Source: Bifidobacterium pseudocatenulatum DSM 20438 = JCM 1200 = LMG 10505 (GTDB taxonomy: Bacteria; Actinomycetota; Actinomycetes; Actinomycetales; Bifidobacteriaceae). From it: a stretch of 64,000 nt of DNA. Below the pieces are notes generated by a model that saw only the letters and a list, made by a program, of their open reading frames with translations, ran no database searches and was not told where the DNA came from. This document shows positions 15,655-23,684 of this stretch, in pieces. Location: NCBI RefSeq assembly GCF_001025215.1, contig NZ_AP012330.1, forward strand, positions 124,001 through 188,000, written 5' to 3'. The position numbers and the translations under genes are program-made. Numbering within the stretch: position 1 is the stretch's first letter; the number at the start of each line of letters is the position of its first letter.

Positions 15655-18398
15655 GCGTTGCTCCTTTCGCTGTTACCGTTGGGATTGGCGTTGCTCGCTG
15701 TGCCGGTGTTGCCGGCCGCGTTCATGGCCTGTACCAGTGTTGCGACGCCGTCGGCGTCGGCTTGGTTGGTGCCTGCGACGTTGGCGATCGCCTGTTTGGT
15801 TTCGTGTTTTCTTCGTCGTGCCTTGCGCATCAACTTGTCTCGCCTGTTTTGTTGCGCGCGCTTCTTGCGGCGCAGCCTCGCAGCTTGACGTTCCACCAGC
15901 TGTTCGCGAATCGCTTCGTCGCTGAGGCTGCCGAGTTCCACCTGGCGTTGCAGGCTGAAACGCATGTATTCGATGACCATCAGGAATCCGATGATGAGCA
16001 GCACCCAAATGATCCAGGTGGCAAGCACCACGCTCTTCTCGCCGTTGGTGAAGGAGAAGATCAGCACCAGAATCACTGGCACAATGAAACCGGCGATGAG
16101 CGCGCCACGCTTGAGCTTCGGATACAGTTCGGCGAAACGGCTTGCGCGTTCCTCGATCGCCTCACGGTAGCCGCCCTTGTCGGCAAGCACCTGAATGGCT
16201 TGGGACACGTTGTATCCGCGTTCCGGAAGCTGCACTTCCTCGCCGATGATCATGTCGCTTTCCTTGATTTGACGGGCGAACAGGCGGTTGAGATTGACCA
16301 GCAGCGGGCGAATCGCAAGTCCAATGAAGAATGCGGCCACGGCGAACAGCAGCAGCGTGCCAATCGACTTGAGCCAATGCCCATCGTAGAAGCCGGCAAT
16401 CGTCTCTCGGAACGCGTCAATCGAATAACTGAATGGCACGAACGGGTAGACCATGCGGAAGAATTTCGGCATCATCTCAATCGGATACAGGCCGGAAGCG
16501 CCCGGAATCTGCACGATAACCAACGCGACACACAATCCCTTGCCGATATGCATGAACGTGGTCGATAGTGCGAATGTGATGCTCAGATATACCAGCGATG
16601 TGATGGCGCCGGTAAGTACGAACAGCGGTGCGTTCACGGTCTGCACGCCAAGCAGCAGGTCGCCGATGGTGGTGATCGTGCCTTGGGCCGCGCCCATGAT
16701 GCCGAGCAGCATGTAGCGGGCGAAATATTTTTCGGAAGCGGTCAGGTCGAGGCCTTCGAGGCCTTCATCGTCGACTTCCACCTTGAAGATCACCACGAAG
16801 GCGAACGCGCCCACCCACAGGGCCAGATTGGTCATGAGCGGAGCCATGCCGGAACCGTAGGAGTTTATCGGGTACACGTTCTTCGTGTCGATCACGGTGG
16901 GGGACTGCATGAACGAGGCGATTTTCTCCGTGTCGAGGGAACTGCCGCCGGTCAGGTTTTTCAGCATGTCGACGCTGCCGAGTGCCTTCAGGTCGGTGCT
17001 GACGGTGATGAGCTTGTTCTCCACATGTTCAAGCTGCTTGTCGGTGTTCTGCAGGGTGGTGCGGGTGTCGTTCGTTACCTGGTCGAGCTGGTCGAGCACG
17101 GCGGAGGTTTGGGTGACGATGGTGTTTTGGCTGGTCACGGTGCCAGACAGCGTGCCAGCGGTCATGGCGAGCGAGCTCAGGCCTGAGTTGAGCTGGGGGA
17201 GCGCGCCGGAATTCAACGTGTTGCGGGCATCTCCCATGCTTTTCAGTGAATTTTGCGTGCTGGTGTTGAAGTCGGTGGCGAGTTTGGACACGCTGTCGGA
17301 CGTGGATTGCGTGTTCTCGCTCAACGTTTTGAGGTCGTTGAGCGTGCCAGCGGCCGTGTTGTTGGTGTCTTCAAGCTTCTTGATGATGTCTTGGTACTGC
17401 GTGTTGTCGCTGACGTTCTTGAGCTTCTCGATGAGCTGGGCGTTACGGTCGGTCACGCTTTGCATGCTGCTGACGGCCTGCTGTGCGGCTCCGCTCGCGG
17501 AAGAGACGGCTGTGGTCACCTTGTTGATGCTGGTGGTGGTGTCGCTGGTGGCCTGCGAAATCAGGCCGGAACCGTTTTCCAAAGCAGTGTTGGCGTTGGA
17601 AGTGAAGGTATTGAGACCGTTCTGTGTGGTGCCGATGGCGGTGGCGGTGTTCGCCAGGCCCTTGCCGGCGCTTGCTGCGGCCAGTTGCACGTCGTTCATT
17701 GCCTGACGTGCGGATTGCGTTTGTTGCGGCACGTTGGCGAGCTGTGCGTCAAGATCTTCGATGGTGGAGCGGATGAGGTTTACGTTCTTCTGGGTTTTGT
17801 CGAGTTCTGCTGTGGTTTCGTTGACGAAGGAGTTGGTTTTGCCGTTGATGGTGCCGTTCGCGGAGTTCACGGCTTTAGTGAGTACTTCGCTGACAGTGGA
17901 GACGAAGGTGTTGTTGACGGTACGGTCGACGGTGGTCGCGCCTTGATCGGTGATTTTCGGGGAGATTGGGCTCGATTTTTCGTTGACATAGTATTCCAGC
18001 GTCGGCCGGTTCTTGCTGTCGGTCACGACGTTGGCGAGATCCTCGCTGAAATTGGAGGGGATGATGATTGCCGCATAGCAGTCGCCGGACTGTATCGCTT
18101 CCATCGCTTCGGCCTTGCCCATGAATTCCCAGCCAAGCTGGTCGTTGTCTTTCAGCGTGTCTTCGATCTGGTCGCCGAGGTTCATTTTGCCGAGCAGGGC
18201 GTTGTCGGTGCCTTTATCGACGTTGGCCACGGCAACTTTGATGCCTTGGGTGTTGCCGTACGGATTCCAGAATCCGTAGATGTTGAACCATGCGTACAGC
18301 GGCGGAATGATGATTATGCCGATCATGATGACCCAGGCGGCGGGTACGGTGACGAGTCGTTTGAGGTCACGACGCAGAATCTGCAGTACGTTGCGCAT
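15651..18398 (-). CDS. YhgE/Pip domain membrane protein 1
   Basis: This 915-residue paralogue of the following gene has a Pip head (IIIIPPLYAWFNIYGFWNPYGN), a long extracellular helical region with many Ser/Thr/Asn (about residues 165-480), then ABC-2-like membrane helices. It differs in an extra roughly 200-residue C-terminal part with two more helices and a very basic tail (RLRRKKRAQQNRRDK) ending in an Ala/Asn-rich stretch. The start at 18398 is the ATG directly before the conserved head; the longer open frame upstream is non-coding promoter DNA. It heads the pip-pip-tetR operon. Confidence 0.9.
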   Translation of the reverse strand: MRNVLQILRRDLKRLVTVPAAWVIMIGIIIIPPLYAWFNIYGFWNPYGNTQGIKVAVANVDKGTDNALLGKMNLGDQIEDTLKDNDQLGWEFMGKAEAMEAIQSGDCYAAIIIPSNFSEDLANVVTDSKNRPTLEYYVNEKSSPISPKITDQGATTVDRTVNNTFVSTVSEVLTKAVNSANGTINGKTNSFVNETTAELDKTQKNVNLIRSTIEDLDAQLANVPQQTQSARQAMNDVQLAAASAGKGLANTATAIGTTQNGLNTFTSNANTALENGSGLISQATSDTTTSINKVTTAVSSASGAAQQAVSSMQSVTDRNAQLIEKLKNVSDNTQYQDIIKKLEDTNNTAAGTLNDLKTLSENTQSTSDSVSKLATDFNTSTQNSLKSMGDARNTLNSGALPQLNSGLSSLAMTAGTLSGTVTSQNTIVTQTSAVLDQLDQVTNDTRTTLQNTDKQLEHVENKLITVSTDLKALGSVDMLKNLTGGSSLDTEKIASFMQSPTVIDTKNVYPINSYGSGMAPLMTNLALWVGAFAFVVIFKVEVDDEGLEGLDLTASEKYFARYMLLGIMGAAQGTITTIGDLLLGVQTVNAPLFVLTGAITSLVYLSITFALSTTFMHIGKGLCVALVIVQIPGASGLYPIEMMPKFFRMVYPFVPFSYSIDAFRETIAGFYDGHWLKSIGTLLLFAVAAFFIGLAIRPLLVNLNRLFARQIKESDMIIGEEVQLPERGYNVSQAIQVLADKGGYREAIEERASRFAELYPKLKRGALIAGFIVPVILVLIFSFTNGEKSVVLATWIIWVLLIIGFLMVIEYMRFSLQRQVELGSLSDEAIREQLVERQAARLRRKKRAQQNRRDKLMRKARRRKHETKQAIANVAGTNQADADGVATLVQAMNAAGNTGTASNANPNGNSERSNA

Positions 18399-18436
18399 TG
18401 TCTCCCCAGTCCAATGGATGTTCGACCGTGTTCGCG

Positions 18437-18478
18437 CGTAGCGATACGTTATCCGTAGCGCTACGCCTCCCGTATCGT
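18437..18478. promoter_or_regulatory. Candidate TetR operator before the Pip operon
   Basis: CGTAGCGCTACG (18454-18465) is a perfect 12-bp palindrome, flanked by CGATACG (18442) and CGTATCG (18471) that pair with each other across it. Nested dyads directly upstream of an operon encoding its own TetR protein are the usual operator arrangement. Binding by this TetR protein is inferred. The rest of the 370-bp divergent gap to 18769 shows no gene. Confidence 0.45.
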
Positions 18479-18768
18479 AATACCCGTTCTCGGACAAATT
18501 TGGGCACGGACGTAAATGCGCTCCGCCCATGACTGAAATAAACACGACAAACTGCGGCGGAACTGTGAATCTTGCCGTTAATGACCGCACAACTTGCATT
18601 CTGTGCATGCGCAAGTCGAGTCTGTTGTCTGCGATCTTGTGATTACGAGATGGCACGTGACTTGTGCAGACAGCAATCGCAGGTTGTGCTGGTTGCGCAC
18701 AAACAATCCTCTCGTGTAGCGCACTGCGATTGGGTTTTGGTAGCGTTGTACAAGGAAGGACGAATAGT

Positions 18769-20040
18769 ATGGGCAGAACCGAAGAAGTGAGCGCGGCCAT
18801 CGCCGACGAAACCGAAATCACAGCGATCGAAGAGGCCGGAATCATTGCGCAATCAAAATCGGCGGAAGCCGACGACAATCCGGCCGACCGTAGACTGCCG
18901 CTGATTGCACGCATTTACGGCATCGTCATGCTGGTCGAAGGCGTGGTGACGTTGCCGATCATCGTGATTTCCTGCCTGTATGCAGTCCAAGCCGCGCTTT
19001 CCGGCAGGCTGGCGTTTGGCGCGCTGAACCTCACCACTATTCTGTCGGTTATTCATGCTGCGGTGCTGCTGGTCTCCACCGCATGCCTTGCGATTTTCGG
19101 CATGCTGCTGATTCTCAACAAGCGTCGGCACATCGCGCAATGGACGTATTTGATGATTCCGCTCACGCTTGCGGAAGGCCTATTGTCGTTGTCGTTGCAG
19201 GGTTTGGGTGTGAATCTGATCAGTCCGGTCGTGCAGCTGCTTGTATTGGTTGCGTTGCATATTACGGCCGATCCGTCGCTGCGCGAGGAGCGTCGTTTGC
19301 AGTTCGCGCTTCGTCGTTTGGATGCGCGCAGCGAGTATGAGACGGCTGTTTCGAAGGGCATGGCCGGCCGTGATCTGACTGGCAAAGGCTATATTTCGTT
19401 GGATTTCTTCAACTTATTCTGGCTGTTTGTGGTCGGTTGCGTGTTTGGTCTGGTGGTGGAGACGCTGTACCACTATGTGCTGTTCGGCGAATGGCAGGAT
19501 CGCGCCGGATTTTTGTGGGGGCCGTTCTCGCCTATCTACGGTTTTGGCGCGGTGATTCTGACGGTGTTGCTCAACCACTTGTGGCGGTCGAATTGGATGC
19601 TGATTTTCTGCGCGAGCGCGGTGATTGGCGGCGCGTTTGAATATTTCACCAGCTGGTTCATGGAAGTTGCGTTCGGTATTCGCGCGTGGGATTACACAGG
19701 CAAATGGCTGTCGATTGATGGGCGCACATCCGGCAAATACATGTTTTTCTGGGGAATACTTGGCTTGGTGTGGGTGAAGCTGATTCTGCCGCATTTGCTT
19801 GCGATGATTCAGCGTATTCCGTGGAAGATTCGCTATACGTTGACGGCGGTGTGCTTTGCGCTGATTTTCGTTGACGGCGTGATGACGTTGATGGCGCTGG
19901 ATGCCTGGTATTCGCGTATGGCGGGTATTGCGCAGAATTCGCCTGTTTCGCAATTCTTCGCCACGTATTTCGACGACGACTTCATGGCCAATCGGTTCCA
20001 GACCATGACGCTCGACCCGTCTACTGCCGGTCGCATGTAG
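18769..20040 (+). CDS. CmpB-type ('ABC transporter type IV') membrane protein
   Basis: This 423-residue protein has an acidic cytoplasmic N-terminus (about 40 residues), four membrane helices (about 45-165) and a C-terminal domain of about six helices. The C-terminal domain has the hallmarks of the CmpB-like family PF06541: GCVFGLVVETLYHYVL, FLWGPFSPIYGFG, and FEYFTSWFMEVAFGIRAWDY. The family name suggests transport, but function is not established. The ATG at 18769 has a strong AAGGAAGGA site. It stands alone, divergent from the Pip operon. Confidence 0.8.
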   Translation: MGRTEEVSAAIADETEITAIEEAGIIAQSKSAEADDNPADRRLPLIARIYGIVMLVEGVVTLPIIVISCLYAVQAALSGRLAFGALNLTTILSVIHAAVLLVSTACLAIFGMLLILNKRRHIAQWTYLMIPLTLAEGLLSLSLQGLGVNLISPVVQLLVLVALHITADPSLREERRLQFALRRLDARSEYETAVSKGMAGRDLTGKGYISLDFFNLFWLFVVGCVFGLVVETLYHYVLFGEWQDRAGFLWGPFSPIYGFGAVILTVLLNHLWRSNWMLIFCASAVIGGAFEYFTSWFMEVAFGIRAWDYTGKWLSIDGRTSGKYMFFWGILGLVWVKLILPHLLAMIQRIPWKIRYTLTAVCFALIFVDGVMTLMALDAWYSRMAGIAQNSPVSQFFATYFDDDFMANRFQTMTLDPSTAGRM

Positions 20041-20058
20041 CGGGCTGGCTGGGCTGGG

Positions 20059-20295
20059 CTATGCGGCGAAGCTTTGTGCGAGCTGGCGGATCAGATCCGG
20101 CCTATGTCCGCTCCATGAGGAGTTCGGTGAGATGACGACCGGAATCTGTTTGAAACCAGCGTTTTTGATCTGTTCGAAGGTGGACGGGTTCTTCGTCAGA
20201 TCGACGGTGTCGTAACGCACGCCCAGCTTTGCAAGCTCTTGTTCGGTGGCTTCGCATTGCGGGTTGCTCGGATTGGTGAAGACGGTCACGGTCAT
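20059..20295 (-). CDS. nrdH: NrdH-like glutaredoxin with atypical SNPQC active site
   Basis: This 78-residue NrdH-type redoxin would reduce class Ib ribonucleotide reductase. The fold marks are present: TVFTNPSNPQC at the active site, FKQIPVV with the cis-Pro, and SWSGHRPDLI like the WSGFRPD of NrdH. The usual C-x-x-C is S-N-P-Q-C here, so the first, nucleophilic cysteine is Asn and only the second remains. Two NrdR-like boxes lie upstream. No nrdI, nrdE or nrdF is adjacent. Monothiol function or a diverged paralogue is likely; the full NrdH may be elsewhere in the genome. Confidence 0.82.
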   Translation of the reverse strand: MTVTVFTNPSNPQCEATEQELAKLGVRYDTVDLTKNPSTFEQIKNAGFKQIPVVISPNSSWSGHRPDLIRQLAQSFAA

Positions 20296-20396
20296 TCGAT
20301 TTCCTCCCTATGCAAATGGCTTTCGTCGTTTGTGAAAGCCGTGTCGGCCACGTTCTTCGGTTATGCTCGCTTACGCAAGCCACTATCTAGCATACA

Positions 20397-20444
20397 CACT
20401 ACCGGTAGTGGTGTGTCGTGAGATCCTTCACTGTATATAGTGGG
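20397..20444 (-). promoter_or_regulatory. Pair of NrdR-box-like palindromes upstream of nrdH
   Basis: CACTGTATATAGTG (20429-20442) closely matches the NrdR box core CwATATwG, and CACTACCGGTAGTG (20397-20410) shares its CTA...TAG frame. Their centres are 32 bp apart, three helical turns, as expected for paired NrdR sites. They sit about 100 bp upstream of the nrdH start. Confidence 0.6.
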
Positions 20445-20666
20445 GAATTCCCCAGAATTCCCAAAAATACGAACGTTTGTTCGAATATGCTCCAGTGTAC
20501 CTCAAACTACGGAATTCGCGTCTGAGCGCATGTCGCAATCCAGTTGCCATTTATGGTGGGCGCATCGATTGAAAATGTGTGTTGATGGGTGTGGGGCGAA
20601 TGCAAGCGGCTTTCGCGTGCGGATGTGGCCGTGACTACTCGATTGAGGGAAGGGAAGTACATGTCA

Positions 20667-21037
20667 CCCCCCCCCATAGGATGTCTGATGGGGTGTAGCG
20701 CGAGTTTTCCCGTGCGAACGTGTCGAAAAATCCGACTTCCTGACTTACTTTGGCGTGGTAGTGCGCTTGGTGTGTGTGGGGAACTTCAAGGGGGTTTTGA
20801 GCGTTCTTTAGGGAAATGTATCTACGCTATGCTGAAGTCTGGCGGTTTTCCGTCGGAAATAGGAAAACCCTGGAAGTCGAATGGCTTCCAGGGTCGTGGA
20901 TGGTTGGTCGCTGGCAAGGGCAGCGCATCAGAGTGCGGAAGTGTTTTCGAAGGCTCTTCCGCACTTGTCAACTGCGTTTGAGGTATAGCCCTCGCCGGCA
21001 GCCAGCCAAGTCTTTATACTACCCCCCCCCCATAGGC
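20667..21037. repeat. Two poly-C tracts in direct repeat flanking a 340-bp segment
   Basis: A run of nine C at 20667-20675 and a run of ten C at 21023-21032 are both followed by ATAGG, giving a 14-bp direct repeat. The flanks on the left (GTACATGTCA and TTATACTA) are loosely alike. They lie in the 0.9-kb stretch 20296-21206, where no credible gene was found: open frames there lack ribosome sites and resemble no family. Long mononucleotide runs are prone to slippage; the repeat could also mark ends of a degraded small element. Confidence 0.7.
20844..20965. other. Three consecutive hairpins in the gene-poor stretch
   Basis: GGTTTTCC/GGAAAACC (20844-20869), CCCTGGAAG/CTTCCAGGG (20868-20893) and AGTGCGGAAG/CTTCCGCACT (20932-20965) are perfect stems in close succession, all between the two poly-C tracts. 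On the minus strand the second is followed by TTTT and could terminate transcription. A structured RNA or the relic of a small element is possible. Confidence 0.45.
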
Positions 21038-21093
21038 ATACTCGGATTATGAGAGGGCGTGTTTGCGAAGTCACGTAATCAATAGAACGACGA

Positions 21094-21154
21094 TTTGGCT
21101 TCGTGCAAGCTTTCCTTGAAAATCATCCCGGAAATCATCTCACACGAAGCCAAA
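21094..21154 (-). terminator. 12-bp inverted repeat after the repeat-protein gene
   Basis: TTTGGCTTCGTG (21094-21105) pairs with CACGAAGCCAAA (21143-21154) with a 37-nt loop. It lies about 55 bp beyond the stop of the minus-strand surface-protein gene and probably ends its transcript, although no clear T-run follows. Confidence 0.4.
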
Positions 21155-21206
21155 CCAGATCATTCCTACGTGAACGACGCTTCGGCTAAGCTAAGCTCAA
21201 CTGGGC

Positions 21207-23024
21207 TCAGGCGCGCTTGCGCAGCACGGTGATGCCAGCGAAGCCGAGCAGAGCGAGCACAGCGAACACCGCAACACCGCCGACGGTGGCACCGGTGTTG
21301 CCGAGAACGGCCTTCTTGATCTTCTGGGCAACGGTCTTCTTGGTGTTGCTCTTGGTGTCGTTCTTCTTGGTGGTGTCGGCCGGCTTGCTGTCATCCTTCT
21401 TGGAGTCGTCGGTCGGAGCGTCCTTGTACATGGCGTACACGGCCCAGTTGCCGGTCACGACCATGTCCGGGTCGACCGGAACGTCGCCGTCGTTGGAGGC
21501 GAAGCCCCAGCCGGTGAAGATCTTGCCCTCGACGGCCGGTGCCTGGATGCCGAGCGCGTACTGGGAGAACTTGACCTTGTCCTTGGCGTAGTAGCCGACG
21601 GTCTGGATGAGCTTGTCGGTGCCTGCGTAGAAGGAGACCACGTTCTGGGTGGTGTCATCCTCGGTCGGAGCGTCCTTGTACATGGCGTACACGGCCCAGT
21701 TGCCGGTCACGACCATGTCCGGGTCGACCGGAACGTCGCCGTCGTTGGAGGCGAAGCCCCAGCCGGTGAAGATCTTGCCCTCGACGGCCGGTGCCTGGAT
21801 GCCTGCGGCGTAGGTGGAGAACTTGACGTGGTCCTTGGCGTAGTAGCCGACGGTCTGGATGAGCTTGTCGGTGCCTGCGTAGAAGGAGACCACGTTCTGG
21901 GTGGTGTCATCCTCGGTCGGAGCGTCCTTGTACATGGCGTACACGGCCCAGTTGCCGGTCACTTCTGCGTCCGGGTCGACTGCGACGTCGCCGTCGTTGG
22001 AGGCGAAGCCCCAGCCGGTGAAGATCTTGCCCTCGACGGCCGGTGCCTGGATGCCTGCGGCGTAGGTGGAGAACTTGACGTGGTCCTTGGCGTAGTAGCC
22101 GACGGTCTGGATCAGCTTGTCGGTGCCTGCGTAGAAGGAGACCACGTTCTGGGTGGTGTCATCCTTCTTTTCCGCGTTCTTGTACATCGGGTAGACGGCC
22201 CAGTTGCCGGTCACTTCTGCGTTCGGGTCGACCGGAACGTCGCCGTCGTTGGAGGCGAAGCCCCAGCCGGTGAAGATCTTGCCCTCGACGGCCGGTGCCT
22301 GGATGCCCAGTGCGTACTGGGAGAACTTGAAGTGGTCCTTGGCGTAGTAGCTCACGGTCTGGATCAGCTCGTTCTTGGTGTTGTAGAAGGAAACCGTGTT
22401 CAGAGTCTTATCTTCCGAAGCCGGAGTGTTCTTGTACATCGGGTAGACGGCCCAGTTGCCGGTCACTTCTGCGTTCGGGTCGACCGGAACGTTGCCGTCG
22501 TTGGAGGCGAAGCCCCAGCCGGTGAAGGTCTTGCCTTCGACTGCGGGTGCCTGGATGCCTGCGGCGTAGGTGGAGAACTTGGCCTTGTCCTTGGCGTAGT
22601 AGCTCACGGTCTGGATGAGCTTGTCGGTGCCGGCGTAGAAGGAGACGGTGTACTGGGTATTGTCGTCCTGTGCCGGAGTATTCGCGTACGTCGCGTATAC
22701 GGCGATATTCCCGCACACCGGATCGGTGTCCTTGAGCATGGGGCCCTCGGAGTAAGCCCAGCCGGTGAAGGTCTTGCCCTCAACAGTCGGTGCTGTGATG
22801 CCTGTGGCGAACATGGAGAACGCGGTGCCCTTTTGGTAGCCGGTCTTCTGGATAAGAGTGCCATCTGCGGCATAGAACGAGACTTCGACAATCGTGGAGT
22901 CGCTCTGAGTGGACACGGCCGAGTTCTGGTTCTGGTCACCTTCGGCCATTGCGACTGCCGGTGCCAAGGCAGCCAGAGTCGCTACAGCTGCAACGCCCGC
23001 AATAATCTTTTTGCTAAAAGACAT
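21207..23024 (-). CDS. Secreted surface protein with six InlB/Listeria-Bacteroides-type repeats
   Basis: This 605-residue protein has a signal peptide (MSFSKKIIAG... cleaving near AMA-EGD, about residue 30), then six repeats of about 84 residues. Each repeat is of the Flg_new/InlB B-repeat type, with VSFYAGTDKLIQ, APAVEGKIFTGWGF and GNWAVYAMYK. A Lys/Asp/Thr-rich spacer follows, then VLGNTGA, a membrane helix and the basic end RKRA. LGNTG resembles a sortase signal with Gly for the usual Pro. The start at 23024 with GAAAGGG upstream is chosen over an extension that lacks a signal peptide. Such repeats act as stalks or adhesins; the ligand is unknown. It is a single-gene unit. Confidence 0.85.
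   Translation of the reverse strand: MSFSKKIIAGVAAVATLAALAPAVAMAEGDQNQNSAVSTQSDSTIVEVSFYAADGTLIQKTGYQKGTAFSMFATGITAPTVEGKTFTGWAYSEGPMLKDTDPVCGNIAVYATYANTPAQDDNTQYTVSFYAGTDKLIQTVSYYAKDKAKFSTYAAGIQAPAVEGKTFTGWGFASNDGNVPVDPNAEVTGNWAVYPMYKNTPASEDKTLNTVSFYNTKNELIQTVSYYAKDHFKFSQYALGIQAPAVEGKIFTGWGFASNDGDVPVDPNAEVTGNWAVYPMYKNAEKKDDTTQNVVSFYAGTDKLIQTVGYYAKDHVKFSTYAAGIQAPAVEGKIFTGWGFASNDGDVAVDPDAEVTGNWAVYAMYKDAPTEDDTTQNVVSFYAGTDKLIQTVGYYAKDHVKFSTYAAGIQAPAVEGKIFTGWGFASNDGDVPVDPDMVVTGNWAVYAMYKDAPTEDDTTQNVVSFYAGTDKLIQTVGYYAKDKVKFSQYALGIQAPAVEGKIFTGWGFASNDGDVPVDPDMVVTGNWAVYAMYKDAPTDDSKKDDSKPADTTKKNDTKSNTKKTVAQKIKKAVLGNTGATVGGVAVFAVLALLGFAGITVLRKRA
21421..22890 (-). repeat. Six in-frame 252-bp tandem repeats
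   Basis: The same landmark (TCCTTGTACA or a one-base variant) recurs at 21421, 21673, 21925, 22177 and 22429, with a diverged copy at 22681; the spacing is exactly 252 bp each time, with no indels. The three copies nearest the C-terminus are nearly identical over long stretches and the N-terminal one is the most diverged, as expected for expansion from one end. Confidence 0.92.
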
Positions 23025-23040
23025 TTGGGGAAACCCTTTC

Positions 23041-23056
23041 TTAGTTACGTAACTAA
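23041..23056. promoter_or_regulatory. 16-bp perfect palindrome in the leader of the repeat-protein gene
   Basis: TTAGTTACGTAACTAA lies 17 bp before the start codon of the minus-strand surface protein, next to the ribosome site. It is a candidate operator for a dimeric repressor. The remaining 5' gap to the tRNA (to 23453) holds another inverted repeat, CCCTAGC/GCTAGGG around 23147-23169, and no gene. Confidence 0.4.
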
Positions 23057-23413
23057 TTGCCCCAAAGCGATGCCTTCGAAATACCGCCCTGAATGCGTGG
23101 CGTTCCCCCTCATAAGAATTCCAGAAAGCCATGATAGCTGCCCCCTAGCGACTTTTTCCAGAGGCTAGGGCGTGTTCGTTGGAATTGCAATCTTTCTCGA
23201 TTCCCACACTTTCCTATTGCCGTTGTATTGGCGGAAGCCTTTTGGAATCGGCAAGGTGCCATCCCGTCAAGGCGTCTTGCCTGTAAGGGAGGAATCCGAC
23301 GGTGGCGATGGCAGGGTGTTTGCCGGTGCGGATGATGATGTGACAATCCGTGTTTGGGGTGCGAACAATGTGAGCTCGTCTAATTGCATCTGGAGCCAAA
23401 ACCGCGGGAATTG

Positions 23414-23447
23414 AAAAACCCTTGGAATCTAATGTTTCCAAGGGTTT
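23414..23447 (-). terminator. Rho-independent terminator of tRNA-Lys
   Basis: On the minus strand AAACCCTTGGAA pairs with TTCCAAGGGTTT (23416-23447) and the stem runs into five T. It lies directly downstream of the tRNA. Confidence 0.85.
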
Positions 23448-23453
23448 CATATG

Positions 23454-23526
23454 TGCCCCCCGTGGGATTCGAACCCACAACCCACGACTTAAAAGGACGC
23501 TGCTCTAACCGTTGAGCTAGAGGGGC
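23454..23526 (-). tRNA. tRNA-Lys (anticodon TTT)
   Basis: The 73-nt cloverleaf reads acceptor GCCCCTC/GGGGGGC with discriminator A, D-stem GCTC/GAGC, and T-arm GTGGG TTCGAAT CCCAC. The anticodon loop CTTTTAA gives TTT. The 3' CCA is not encoded. The anticodon stem GCGTC/GTCGT contains one T-T mismatch and one G-T pair, which is weak for a tRNA. The remaining structure and a good terminator argue for a functional gene. Confidence 0.85.
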
Positions 23527-23684
23527 AACAAAGAGCTAGTATACAGCATATTTACGCAAAACGCCACACAAATCAGCTATAAGTGACAAAAAACGTGGAT
23601 TATCACCAAGTCATCGCCGAATCATCATCGAATTCCCGCGAATCGCAGCATCATTTCTGCATATCTGCTCGTACAGTGGAATGC

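Noticed and set aside
17253..18458. Long open frame antisense to the first Pip gene (about 400 codons)
   Set aside because: It mirrors the codon bias of the real minus-strand gene, has no ribosome site and matches no family.
20440..21052. Plus-strand frames in the gene-poor stretch
   Set aside because: They run through hairpins and poly-C tracts, lack ribosome sites and resemble nothing.
21421..22890. Regular 252-bp repeats as a CRISPR-like array
   Set aside because: Repeats are in frame, contiguous and without unique spacers; they encode protein domains.
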